Positions 1 to 9,278 of a DNA stretch of 64,000 nt are shown here, piece after piece. Each line of letters starts with the position of its first letter. Position 1 is the first letter of the stretch. The stretch spans positions 135,193,340-135,257,339 of the forward strand of contig NC_045437.1 in assembly GCF_002776525.5 (NCBI RefSeq), given 5' to 3'. Made by a program: the position numbers and the translations under genes. The notes below the pieces were generated by a model. That model did not search any database and was not told where the DNA came from. It was given only the letters and a program-made list of their open reading frames with translations. This DNA comes from Piliocolobus tephrosceles (lineage: Eukaryota > Chordata > Mammalia > Primates > Cercopithecidae).

Positions 1-2
1 AT

Positions 3-1084
3 CTGATCTTTGACAAACCTGACAAAAACAAGAAATGGGGAAAGGATTCCCTATTTAATAAATGGTGCTGGGAAAATTGGCTAGCCACAAGTAGAAAGCT
101 GAAACTGGATCCTTTCCTTACTCCTTATACGAAAATTAATTCAAGATGGATTAGAGACTTAAATGTTAGACCTATTACCATAAAAACCCTAGAAGAAAAC
201 CTAGGGAATACCATTCAGGACATAGGCATGGGCAAGGACTTCATGTCTAAAACACCAAAAGCAATGGCAACAAAAGCCAAAATCGACAAATGGGATCTAA
301 TTAAACTAAAGAGCTTCTGCACAGCAAAAGAAACTACCATCAGAGTGAACAGGCAACCTACAGAATGGGAGAAAATTTTTGCAATCTACTCATCTGACAA
401 AGGGCTAATATCCAGAACCTATAAAGAACCCAATCAAATTTACAAGAAAAAAACAACCCCATCAAAAAGTGGGCAAAGGATATGAATAGACACTCTCAAA
501 AGAAGACATTCATACAGCCAACAGACACACGAAAAAATGCTCATCATCACTGGCCATCAGAGAAATGCAAATCAAAACCACAATGAGATACCATCTCACA
601 CCAGTTAAAATGGCAATCATTAAAAAAATCAGGAAACAACAGGTGCTGGAGAGGATGTGGAGAAATAGGAACACTTTTACACTGTTGGTGGGACTGTAAA
701 CTAGTTCAACCATTGTGGAAAACAGTGTGGTGATTCCTCAAGGATCTAGAACTAGAAATACCATTCGACTGAACCATCCCATTCCTGGGGATATACCCAA
801 AGGATTATAAGTCAGACTGCTATAAAGACACATGCACACATATGTTTACTGCAGCACTATCCACAATAGCAAAGACTTGGAATCAACCCAAATGTCCATC
901 AGTGAAAGACTGGATTAAGAAAATGTGGCACATATACACCATGGAATACTATGCAGCCATATAAAAGGATGAGTTCGTGTCCTTTGTAGGGACATGGATG
1001 CAGCTGGAAACCATCATTCTCAGCAAACTATCACAAGAACAGAAAACCAAATACCACATGTTCTCACTCATAGGTGGGAACTGA
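3..1084 (+). pseudogene. Broken L1 ORF2 C-terminal fragment
   Basis: This is the C-terminal part of the L1 endonuclease/reverse-transcriptase protein, downstream of the RT domain and including the cysteine-rich end. The frame is open from position 3 to 485. A loss of about 4 nt near 450 then shifts it, and single-base slips near 493 and 629 follow. In the L1 reading there are also stops at 731-733 (TGA) and 962-964 (TAA). The natural terminator sits at 1082-1084. No functional product is possible. Lesion calls rest on comparison with the second L1 in this window and on knowledge of the family. Confidence 0.9.
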
Positions 1085-1140
1085 ACAATGAGATCACTTG
1101 CACATAGGAAGGGGAACATCACACACTGGGTCCTATTGTT

Positions 1141-1160
1141 GGGAGTGGGGAGCGGGAGGG
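1141..1160 (+). other. G-quadruplex-type motif in L1 3'UTR
   Basis: Four G runs (3, 4, 3 and 3 bases) are separated by loops of 1-3 bases. This is the polypurine G-rich tract typical of hominoid L1 3'UTRs. Folding is inferred from the pattern only. Confidence 0.6.
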
Positions 1161-1317
1161 ATAGCATTAGGAGATATACCTAATGTAAATGATGAGTTAA
1201 TGCGTGCAGCACACCAACATGGCTCATGTATACATATGTAACAAACCTGCACGTTGTGCACACGTACCCTAGAACTTAAAATATAATAAAAAAATAAAAA
1301 TAAATAAATAAATAAAA

Positions 1318-1569
1318 GCTCACATGTGCATTTGTAGAATCCTGATTGTGGATGGCAAGACGGAAATCAGAGAGATCAAAGAGAAGCTTGATGCAGAAGT
1401 CAAGGTAGTCAAGGACAGGGGCCTGGAATAATGAGCTAAGAATTGTTTGTGAAAGTTTATGTTTTGTCTGCTTAGAACACTTGAAGTATTTAAAGACATT
1501 TATCATATCATTTCTTATTATTTTCTACTTTTTGCTAAATATGCCCAGATCCATCAATTACATTCTGTA
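1318..1569. other. Unassigned sequence
   Basis: AT-rich non-repeat-like DNA directly after the L1 tail. I recognise no gene or element. Confidence 0.5.
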
Positions 1570-1629
1570 TGACATGGTTTCTCTGCTTGATCTTAGCCAA
1601 AAGGCTGAGAAGTGATTGACATGGTTTCT
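1570..1629. repeat. 13-bp target-site duplication around the U2 fragment
   Basis: TGACATGGTTTCT occurs at 1570-1582 and again at 1617-1629, exactly abutting the U2-derived 34 bp. The reconstructed empty site reads TTTCT/AGA at the presumed nick, a reasonable variant of the L1 endonuclease target. Confidence 0.88.
1583..1616 (-). pseudogene. RNU2P: U2 snRNA retropseudogene truncated to its first 31 nt
   Basis: Read on the minus strand from 1616, this begins with nucleotides 1-31 of human U2 snRNA, the conserved 5' stem and branch-point-proximal region. It matches at 29 of 31 positions. Both differences, at U2 positions 4 and 11, are G-to-A changes within CpG dinucleotides, as expected of methylation decay. 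Three extra bases (CAG) follow and there is no poly(A) tail. The insert is bracketed by a perfect 13-bp direct repeat, which marks it as a retrotransposed cDNA copy. Small nuclear RNA pseudogenes cut at the 3' end and flanked by direct repeats are a known class in primates, explained by self-primed or internally primed reverse transcription. It has no promoter and cannot make functional U2. Confidence 0.88.
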
Positions 1630-2464
1630 AGACTGCTTTCCACCTTTACTGACATCTTATGAAAATATTCTAGGTTGTCCATGTTTCTCTTGGACTTCCC
1701 AGAATGGAGGGCAATTCTGCAAATGGAATTTAACTCATTCACTGGACAATTAAACAACTAGTACCTGTGACTGCTCTACTCTGCTGCCTATTGAAAAATC
1801 AATTAGTGTTTTTTGTAGCTGCATTGTGTCGTTTATTTATAGTCCACTTTGGGTGAACTATGACTTCTTCTCTATGAGCCTATGTGCCAGTCTTTATATT
1901 TCTAACACTGTTACCCAGGTTACCTTTCATTTATTCCTCTCCTTTACCACTGGAATTCAATACATCATGAGGTGAAATTGAAAAGAGATGTGCTCTACAC
2001 ATTACAAAAGCCCCCACACACACACCAAAAATAAGCCAACATGTGACAAATTTCAGCAGAATAGTCCAAACAGCAGGTGTCATGGTGCTTGCCATTTTTT
2101 CATAAGCTCCAACCTGTATAGGTGGAACCTTTCCTCAAAACCATTTTATCTTAGACATCTATGTTTGTTCTGTCACCAACCATATCTACCTAGCAATAAA
2201 AACATCTCTCTCCAATCCAACCAGTTGTATCTCTGCAGGAGAGGATGTTTTATTAAATAATGAGTTCCTATCATTGAAAGCATTTACGCAAACTTTGGAT
2301 ATATGAGATGCTTTGGATCTACTAGATGGAATTTCGGGTTCCTTATAATTCTAAATTCTACTGATACCATGACTTTTTTCATCTTTTACCAACTGGGCTT
2401 GCAGTTACACTAGTTCTCCTACTCACGCTTGCTTGGGGGAATGGCTTCATGAAACTGTTTCCGC
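1630..2464. other. Unassigned sequence
   Basis: AT-rich DNA with a short CA run near 2014. No coding potential or repeat family recognised. Confidence 0.45.
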
Positions 2465-3030
2465 TATCTACTGTTATATAATGAACCACCCCAAAACTTA
2501 TTGACATAAAACAGTAATTTTATTACACTTATGGATTCTACAGGTTAGGAATTTGAACAGAGAACAATGGAAATAGCTTGTCTCTGCTCCCCAGTGTCTG
2601 GGACCTATATTTGGAAGACATGCATGGCTAAGTATGACTAAGATATCTGGAGACGGCTCCAACCACTGGTGCCTAGAATTATCCAGAAGTGTCTTCATTC
2701 ACATATCTGACACCTAGGCTGGCATAACTCAGGAGCTAGTCTCAACTGAAACTAACTGGCACATCATGAGGCTTCTCCATGGGGCTTGGGCTTCCTCACA
2801 ATATGGTGAATGTAACAGCAGTCAAACTTCTCACATGGCAGCTTAGGGCTCCAAGAGCAAGCATTCAAAGAGCAAGGTGGAAACTGCATGCTTTTTATGA
2901 CTGAGTCTCATAAATCATCTATCACCATGTATTATTGGTTGAATCTGTCAAATACCTGCCCAGATTTAAGGGGAGAGGGTTATAGACCCCACCTCTCAAT
3001 GGGAGAAATGAAGCTGCATTTTTTAAGTTG
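2465..3030 (-). mobile_element. Old ERVL/MaLR-type LTR
   Basis: The left part, with ACCACCCCAAAACTTATTGAC and an antisense AATAAA-type signal near 2519, followed by a CTCTGCTCC...TGTCTGG block and a right part resembling an 'aggggagagggttatagaccccacctct' ending, fits a decayed mammalian LTR read on the minus strand. Edges are uncertain and the family (MLT1-like or a related ERVL LTR) is not assigned. Confidence 0.6.
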
Positions 3031-4011
3031 CCACATTCCCTACTGGGTTTATTTTAAAATTTTAGATCATAACAACCAAGGTTTGTTTTTCCCCCTAAAT
3101 TTCACGACTCTGGTTGAAGTAAAGTATGCACCTTCACCGTGTATGAGCAGGCACTGGGGCTTCTAAGCACAACAGGGAAGAAGAAAGAGGCAACCAATGC
3201 TTCCACTGGACATGACAAGATTTTTCTGGAGCCCAAGAGCACATATGCCTTTGTAGTGAAACAAAGACTGACATTCTGAATTCCTGCTGCTTCCTTTATA
3301 GACCCTCGAAGCTCCAAGATTAAACTCTGCAGCATCCCAAAGCCTGGGAGGAAAAAGCCTGGCTCAGACTCAATTTATTGGACACTGACCTTTAATCCAC
3401 TGAAATTTGTATGTATTCTACAAGTCTCTCGATGCTCTGTTCGGCCTAATTGGTTACCTAGACATGTCCTTATCCTCACCTGGGGACTGTAAACCTTCTT
3501 AGGCCTGGGAGAGGAGGTGCGGAGAAAGAGATGACTAGGCTTCCCACAGAGACCCATCAAGTTTCACTTTGGAGTAACAAAGAAAAAGGAGGAAAGCTAC
3601 CTCAGCAAGGGAATTGAAACGCTAGAGGAAGCATCCCCTCCTGGCTGAGTGTAGTGCAGTTCTCTGCCCTGACCTCCAACTAATTATTCCTCACTGCACA
3701 TCAGCAAAGGCGAATCTGATTAAAGTCATAAATCAGCGCTGTTTCTGTGGGAAGGGTGTGGAGTTGGTGTGTTCATTAAGATGTACAACATTATCAAAAA
3801 TGGGGGCTTTGATCATGTCATGGTCATTCCCTAGTTTAATTCAAGATGCCAGAATTCTAGGTTCAACAATAGTGACCTTTCAGTTGAAACTCCAAACCAT
3901 TGAAATTGAAGGCAGTATGCAAGTCAACATCCCCATCTTTCACAGCAGGCCAGGCAGTCCTGGCTAGGAGGAAGAAATGAGAATGATATATGGTCACTGA
4001 TCAGTCTTCAT
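3031..4011. other. Unique sequence; possible conserved noncoding element near 3660-3870
   Basis: No repeat family recognised. The part around 3660-3870 is less AT-rich and dense in homeobox-like cores (TAATTATT, GATTAAAG) next to ATAAATCAGCGCTG. That texture resembles a regulatory element, but conservation cannot be judged from one sequence. Confidence 0.3.
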
Positions 4012-4252
4012 AATGGTAGTTAATGAAAGCTAACTAACTAAGCACTTGCCATGTAAGTGTCAAACTCTTTACATGTGTCATCTCATTTTATCCTTGTAAC
4101 AATCCCAATTTACACAAGTGGAAACTGAGACCCAGGGAAGTAAAGTAAGTAACTGCCCCAAATTACAGTGTTTAGAAGTGATGGAACCAGGATTGAGCCA
4201 ATCTCAGTCTAGATCTACTACTTTAACCACAAGCAATACTGCCTCTGCTTAT
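4012..4252 (-). repeat. MIR SINE
   Basis: Shows the MIR series in antisense: AAGCACTTGCCATGT, TTTACATGTGTCATCTCATT, GGAAACTGAGACCCAGGGAA, then AACTGCCCCAAATTACA and ACTTTAACCAC. Nearly full length. Confidence 0.85.
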
Positions 4253-4427
4253 GAGCATGTGTCAGACACCTTCTAAATACTACCTGGATAGTCAGAAAGA
4301 GCTAAGGAAGGTGATGCCTGACCTAAGTCCTTAGAGTAAGAAGAAACCAACCAGTCTGAGAAACAGAAAATAGGTGTTTAGAGAGCATTGCAAGGAAAGA
4401 GGAATGGAACAGACAGCGCATAGAAGA

Positions 4428-4905
4428 CTTTTTGGGCAGTGAATTTACTCTGTATGATATTACAATGATTGACACATCCCACTATATGTTTATCAAAACC
4501 CATAGGATGTACAACACCAAGAGTGAACCTTAAGATAAACTATGGACTTTGGGAGACTATGAGTCAGTGTGGTCTCATCAATTGTGACAAATCGACCACT
4601 CTTTTGGGGGATAATAATAGTAATAATAATAATGAGGGAGGCTATAGATGTGTGGGGGTAGGGAGTCAATGGGAACTCTCTGTACCTTCTGCTCAATTTC
4701 ACCACAAAAACTACTCTAAAAAAAAGGCAGGTTGAAAAATTGCATGTTGGGTACAAATTACACTATTCAGGAGATGCGTACACTGAAAGCCCAGACTTTA
4801 CCACCTCGTAATATATGCATGTAAGAAACCTGCCCTTGTACCCCCTAAATCTATTAAAAATAAAAATTAAAAATGAAGTCTATATTTTTAAAAAGTTAAG
4901 TGTCT
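4428..4905 (+). mobile_element. L1M (L1MB-like) 3'UTR, interrupted by a younger L1 tail
   Basis: The 3'UTR hallmarks CTCTGTATGATATTAC, GTACAACACCAAGAGTGAAC, AACTATGGACTTTGGG and TGGGAACTCTCTGTACCTTC appear in order. The end of the element (GAAGTCTATATTTTTAAAAA, 4873-4892) is separated from the rest by about 145 bp of another L1 tail. A (TAA)n run sits at 4611-4634. A second copy of this family's 3' end lies at 48640-48945. Confidence 0.85.
4727..4872 (+). mobile_element. 5'-truncated L1 3' end nested in the L1M tail
   Basis: Sequence around GGGTACAAATTACACTATTC, ACACTGAAAGCCCAG and TGTACCCCCTAAATCTATTA, ending in an A-rich tail, is the last ~140 bp of an L1MA/L1PB-type element. The host L1M sequence resumes immediately after it. 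The target-site duplication is hard to define because the site is A-rich. Confidence 0.75.
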
Positions 4906-4919
4906 GTAAGAGCCTGAAG

Positions 4920-5012
4920 GCTTCTGAGAGCCAGGATGAAAGCTTCTTGAAGTCAGGAATCATGTTTTCTTGCTCACTGTAGAAGCCCTTGGTACCCGGC
5001 ACATAATAGCCA
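4920..5012 (+). repeat. L2 LINE 3' end
   Basis: AGCTTCTTGAAGTCAGGAAT, then CATGTTTTCTTG and TACCCGGCACATAATAG, is the standard L2 terminal segment in sense orientation. Confidence 0.65.
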
Positions 5013-5029
5013 CATGAAGAATAAAGAGG

Positions 5030-5235
5030 ACAATAGTTGCAAGCATGGACTCTGAAGCCAGACTACCAGTGTTGAGCTGTGTAACCTTTAATGCACAGCT
5101 TCACATTTATGAGCTTTGGTTTCCCCATCTGTAAAAAACAGGGGGTGATAAGAGATTCTGCCTCCTAGAGTTATAAGGTAGGATCAAATGAGATCATGTG
5201 GGTAAAGTGCATACCTAGTCTAGTGTCAGCCATAG
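5030..5235 (+). repeat. MIR SINE
   Basis: Sense MIR: CATGGACTCTGAAGCCAGAC, GAGCTGTGTAACC, TTGGTTTCCCCATCTGTAAA, AGATTCTGCCTCCTAGAG and GATCAAATGAGATCATGTG. Confidence 0.85.
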
Positions 5236-5575
5236 GATCAGAGCTCAAAACAACAGTAAAGATGGTTGTTTATTTTTAGACCTAGGGAGTCTTTGTCAGG
5301 GAAATGAATAAATGCTGTTGGTATGATTTATTAGAAGGCAGCAAGGATTTCAATACAACTACAAAGGGTGAGAGACAAGTAGGGCAAGATAAAGCTGATG
5401 CCAAATTGGACATCCTTACTTTGCCTCCTACCTTTTCCTTATATTCCATGATCCTAATGGTGATGGTGATGAGGAGAAGATACTGCTTTCTATTTGCACT
5501 GAAATTTGCACTTCATAGGATATTTACATGGTAGTTATTTTATTCACTCTTGCAAGTAAATATATGCACATTATA
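5236..5575. other. Unassigned sequence
   Basis: Nothing recognised apart from a GATGGTGATGATGAGGAGAA stretch near 5460. Confidence 0.4.
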
Positions 5576-5860
5576 ATGTTTTGGTCAACAATTAACCACA
5601 TATAGGATGATGGTTTTTTAAGCTACTAATGCCATATTTTTACAGTACCTTTTTTATGTTTAGATGCACAAATACTTGCCATTGTGTTATAATTGCCTGC
5701 GGTGTTTAGTACTATAACATGCTGTATAGGTTTGCAGCGTAGGAGCAATAGGCCATACTATATAGCCTAAGTGTATAGCAGACTATCCCATCTAAGTGTG
5801 TGTAAGTACATTTTATCATGTTCGCACAACAACGAAATCATAACATATGACAGTATATGA
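5576..5860. mobile_element. Tigger-like (TcMar) DNA transposon fragment
   Basis: Contains the blocks TTTAGATGCACAAATACTTG, CATTGTGTTATAATTGCCTG, AACATGCTGTATAGG, GAGCAATAGGCCATACTATA and TTCGCACAACAACGAAATC. These are characteristic of a human nonautonomous Tigger-type element. The terminal inverted repeats are largely lost. Subfamily not assigned. Confidence 0.6.
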
Positions 5861-6420
5861 CAAATATACAATATGTGTGTCTTGTCCCCATTTTGTGTAA
5901 ACCTATTGAAACCCAAAGAGGAAAAGTGTCCGTAAAAAGTCGACAGATTGATAAGTAACAGAAAAACACACCCCAGTTATTCTGACCCCAGCCTCTTTAT
6001 CACTCTACATGGATAATAGAGTTAGCATAGAAGCGCTCAGGGAATTTCTTCAACGCCAGAGAATCAGTTTGACAGATCTGCTGACTATTCACAAAACGTG
6101 TTTCTTTTTTTTCCTGGAACATACCTTTACTAAATTTTCTTTACTACATTCACAATATTTTTGTGGTGTCTTAACATGGTTGTTTTTGTCAGAATAGCCT
6201 AGAATTTCTGTAAATGTTTTGGTTTATTATAATAAGCATGTTCCTCCCCGGAAAAAATTATTCAAAATAATTCCTTAAGGTAAAAACTTTAACTTTAAAA
6301 CAATTCTGATCTTTTAAAAGAAAAAAGGTTATTAAGATCCCTTTAGCTTGATAAATAGGAATTATCTCTTCTGGTTGTACTCCAGTGAACATGAGTGCAC
6401 TGCATATGCTCATTGACTGT
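5861..6420. other. Unassigned AT-rich sequence
   Basis: No gene or repeat recognised. Confidence 0.4.
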
Positions 6421-6720
6421 GTTACTACATCTCCCTTGCAGGTAGGTGTGATCATGTGACTGAACTCTGGTCAAAAGATGGTGGGCACATCCAGGCTCGA
6501 TTCATGAGATCTTCCCCTTTTCCTCCTTGAACAGCAACGTTACAAGTTGAATACTGCAGACTTGCAAAATGGAAGAAACCTGAATTCCTAAATCACAGCT
6601 TTGGACAGAATTGCCAAATGATCTGGAACCCCATTTGGAAATTACATGAATGAGAAATATATTTATATTATGCTAAGCTGGTGAGGTTTCTCTGTTTCAG
6701 CAGGTAGCCTTCATTACCTT
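6421..6720. repeat. Possible ancient interspersed repeat, family unassigned
   Basis: The phrase CCCTTGCAGGTAGGTGTGATC followed by GTGACTGAACTCTGGTCAAA and a later CTGGTGAGG resembles a recurrent mammalian repeat I cannot name with confidence. Confidence 0.3.
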
Positions 6721-6899
6721 AACTAAATAAAAGTAGGAAAAGGAATATCAATATTACAAACCCAGACATTCAAATCAGAGCAATCTTCAGAACGTCCAGG
6801 CCCTATACTCCAATGAACCTTAGGTTCTTTTCTAGAATTGCAGTAGGTGGCAATCCTGACAATGGGCAGTAATAGATGAGAATTGTAAGATGGCAAATT

Positions 6900-6990
6900 A
6901 TTTTAGGACAGGGGTCCTTTCTACCTTTGTGTCCTCAGCACCTCACATAATACCAGACACAGCATTGATGTTTAATAAAAGGTGATATGT
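6900..6990 (+). repeat. L2 LINE 3' end
   Basis: Short sense L2 terminus: GTGTCCTCAGCACCTCACAT, then AATACCAGACACAGC and TTTAATAAAAGGTGA. Confidence 0.55.
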
Positions 6991-7152
6991 AAATGGTTAA
7001 TAACCATCCTAACATCCATCATCTAAGGAGATGAGAGTTGAACGGGTCTTGAATGTTTAGGTTCTTCAAATGGAAAAGAGCAATTTCCTACAGGAAACCT
7101 CTTACAGAACAGATCTTCCATGACTTGGTGATAGTTAAGGTGGTAAGGGACT

Positions 7153-7320
7153 TTATTCATTCATTTCTCAAAGCTATTTATTGAGTACCCATTATATGCC
7201 TGGCATTATTATAACGGTACAGCAAACGCAATAAGGAGTACAGAGGATAAAAGGACAGCAAAAAGTAAAACAAATAAAGCCTTTGTTTTCTTGGCTCTTA
7301 CACTCTAGTGAATTTCTACA
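7153..7320 (-). repeat. L2 LINE 3' end
   Basis: Antisense L2 terminus beginning CTATTTATTGAGTACCCATT, with ATGCCTGGCATTAT and CTTGGCTCTTACACTCTAGT. Confidence 0.65.
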
Positions 7321-7954
7321 TACACGTTGAAACCCTTATAAACAAAAACCTAGGTTCAAATCAGCTACATACTCAGTAGTCTCAGTGCATATTATAACAA
7401 TGAGTATGTTCCAGGCTAGCAAAGTTTTGATGAGAGACACATTATAATAACAGTCCATTCTCCCAAAGCATAAGAACACCTTATCCAAACATATGAATAA
7501 AGAAAATCATCAACTGAAATCTGGACAACAATTAACCAGATCCACACTCGAGAAGTTAAATTATGCAGGGAAGAAAAATCACAGTAACAAATGACTGGTA
7601 AAGATAACCTTCTGTGGCTGGTTACATGGTAGGTGATGATGATAGTATCAATCCATTCTGTTTCTAAGCTCCTGTTTTAAAAGAGTTAATCATATAATTT
7701 GGCTACAGAAACACTAGCAATGGCAGATGTGCCATCCAACTGACCAGGTTAAGAAAAATAAAGGCAGATGGTTTTAGATTAAAGTCTGGATGGCAACGTT
7801 GTCATTAGAGAATTGACGTTCTGTCACCAGGCCAAGGCTCTTCTATTCTATTTACTTTACTGTCTAAATGATCTGCCACCTGGTGGTCCAGGGAATAATT
7901 TAGCAGTTTAGTCATGAGCAGCTGATAAAAACTAATTAATTTGGATTCAGTGAT
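7321..7954. other. Unassigned AT-rich sequence
   Basis: No gene or repeat recognised. Confidence 0.4.
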
Positions 7955-8181
7955 TCATTCAACAAATATTTATTGCATGAATACTATGTGTGGAACATCA
8001 TAGCAAGTGCTGGGGAATACAGCAACCATCAAAACAGTACGCAAATAAGGTGGCTTTAGATTCTATTAAGTGCTCACAAGAGAATAAATCAAGATCATAA
8101 GGGCAGGGGACACAAAACATTAGAGGGCCCAGGGAAAGCCTATCTGAGGAAATGATAAGAGCTGAGACGTGAAAGATGAGA
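7955..8181 (-). repeat. L2 LINE 3' end
   Basis: Antisense L2: CAACAAATATTTATTGCATG, AGTGCTGGGGAATACAGCAA, then AGGGAAAGCCTATCTGAGGA and GAGCTGAGACGTGAAAGATG, the usual order. Confidence 0.75.
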
Positions 8182-8690
8182 TATTAGTTTTCTATTATTG
8201 TATAACAAATTGCCACAAACTCAGCACCTTAAAACACAGCTTACTGTCTTACTTACTGAAGTTTCTGTTAGTCAGGAGGCTGGTGCAGGTTCGTCAGTCC
8301 TCCACTCAGGGTCTTACAGGCTGAAGTCAAGGTGTTGGCCGGAGCTGTGATCTCATCTGAGGTTCAGAGTCGTCCTCTCCCAAGCTCATTGGTGTTGGCA
8401 GGGTTCTTTTCCTTGTGTCTGTTTAACAGCGGTGCCCGTTGTCTTGCTAGCTGTTGGCTGGGGACCACCCTCAGCTCCTAGACATTGACACCACCCTCAG
8501 GCATGTACCACGTGGCCCCTCCTCTCACAATATGGCTGTTTGCTTTCCATTAGGCCAGCAGGGGAGTGTCTTTCTGATACTTCACCTTCTTTTAAAAGGA
8601 TCAGTCAATCAGATCAGACCAACTTGGGAGTCTCTCTTTTAATTAACTCCGTCAACTGACCAGTAACAACATCACTGGAGTGATGTAGCA
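8182..8690 (-). mobile_element. MLT1-like MaLR LTR
   Basis: Starts TATTAGTTTTCTATTATTGT and AACAAATTGCCACAAACTCA, the reverse-complement end of MLT1-class LTRs. It contains CTGAAGTCAAGGTGTTGGCC and GGCCCCTCCTCTCACAATAT further in. The right edge is unclear. Confidence 0.65.
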
Positions 8691-8714
8691 TCACATTCAC
8701 TGGCCTCCCACCCC

Positions 8715-9150
8715 CAGCAGTCAGTGTGAGTGGTATATGGTAAATGCACCTGATAGTAATAACTTAAGCATACCTTGAGAATGACCCTGTATGGCACATG
8801 CACCTGAGTGGGGTTAGGGATTCTGAGCTAGAGAATCCCAGAGTGGCCAACCCAGAGATCCATTCCTTATCTGTGAGGAACACCTGAGCCCCCGTCTCAT
8901 CCCGCATTAGGCAGGCCATACAAGATATTCAGGCCTTTTGCTTTGGGTTAAATGAAGGCTGCCAGGTGGAAGTTGTTAGCAGGAGGGAGCAAAGTGAAAA
9001 TGCTATACAAACTGCATACTTTTTGTAAGTGGTTGCAGTTTTCCTGCCCAGCCACCACCACTGGACTCTCTACCCTCTATGGAAACCCCCAGTAAGACCC
9101 CGTGTCTCATTTGCTGGCTTCAGGTCTCTTCTTTGGCTTCTAAAACTTGG
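8715..9150 (+). mobile_element. Class I (ERV1) LTR, MER31/MER65-like
   Basis: The U3-like part has CAACCCAGAGATCCATTCC and GAACACCTGAGCCCCCGTCT. A TATA-like box (GCTATACAAAC) lies at 9002-9012. The U5-like end reads AGACCCCGTGTCTCATTTG and TTCAGGTCTCTTCTTTGGC. The following CTTGGTGCC near 9149 could be the start of a primer-binding site. No coding internal region follows, so this is a solitary or 3'-truncated copy. The family guess is low confidence and the left edge is uncertain. Confidence 0.5.
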
Positions 9151-9190
9151 TGCCATCCCTACTGAGATTGAAAGGGGTCCAGCACAACAG

Positions 9191-9278
9191 TGGATTATAT
9201 AGGGTGTGGGAAGCTTGGGGTGTGGAAAGAGCAATGGATTATATAGGGTGTGGGAAACTCTCGAGTGTGGGAAACTTG
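9191..9278 (+). repeat. Imperfect tandem duplication, 44-bp period
   Basis: TGGATTATATAGGGTGTGGG begins at 9191 and again at 9235. Within each unit a shorter GTGTGGAAA/GTGTGGGAAA motif recurs. The duplication sits just downstream of the class I LTR. Confidence 0.8.

Larger units (their letters stand above)
1..1317 (+). mobile_element. 3' end of an L1PA LINE, cut by the window start
   Basis: This is the last part of a primate L1: ORF2 C-terminal coding sequence, a stop at 1082-1084, a short 3'UTR and an A-rich tail (about 1284-1317) that includes a TAAA microsatellite. It matches 54066-55392 of the full-length L1 in this window nearly base for base in the coding part, in the same orientation. 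Its 3'UTR lacks the short internal duplication (TTGATGGGTGCTGACGAG) seen in the other copy, so it belongs to a different L1PA subfamily, probably a younger one. The 5' end and left target-site duplication lie outside the window. Confidence 0.95.
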
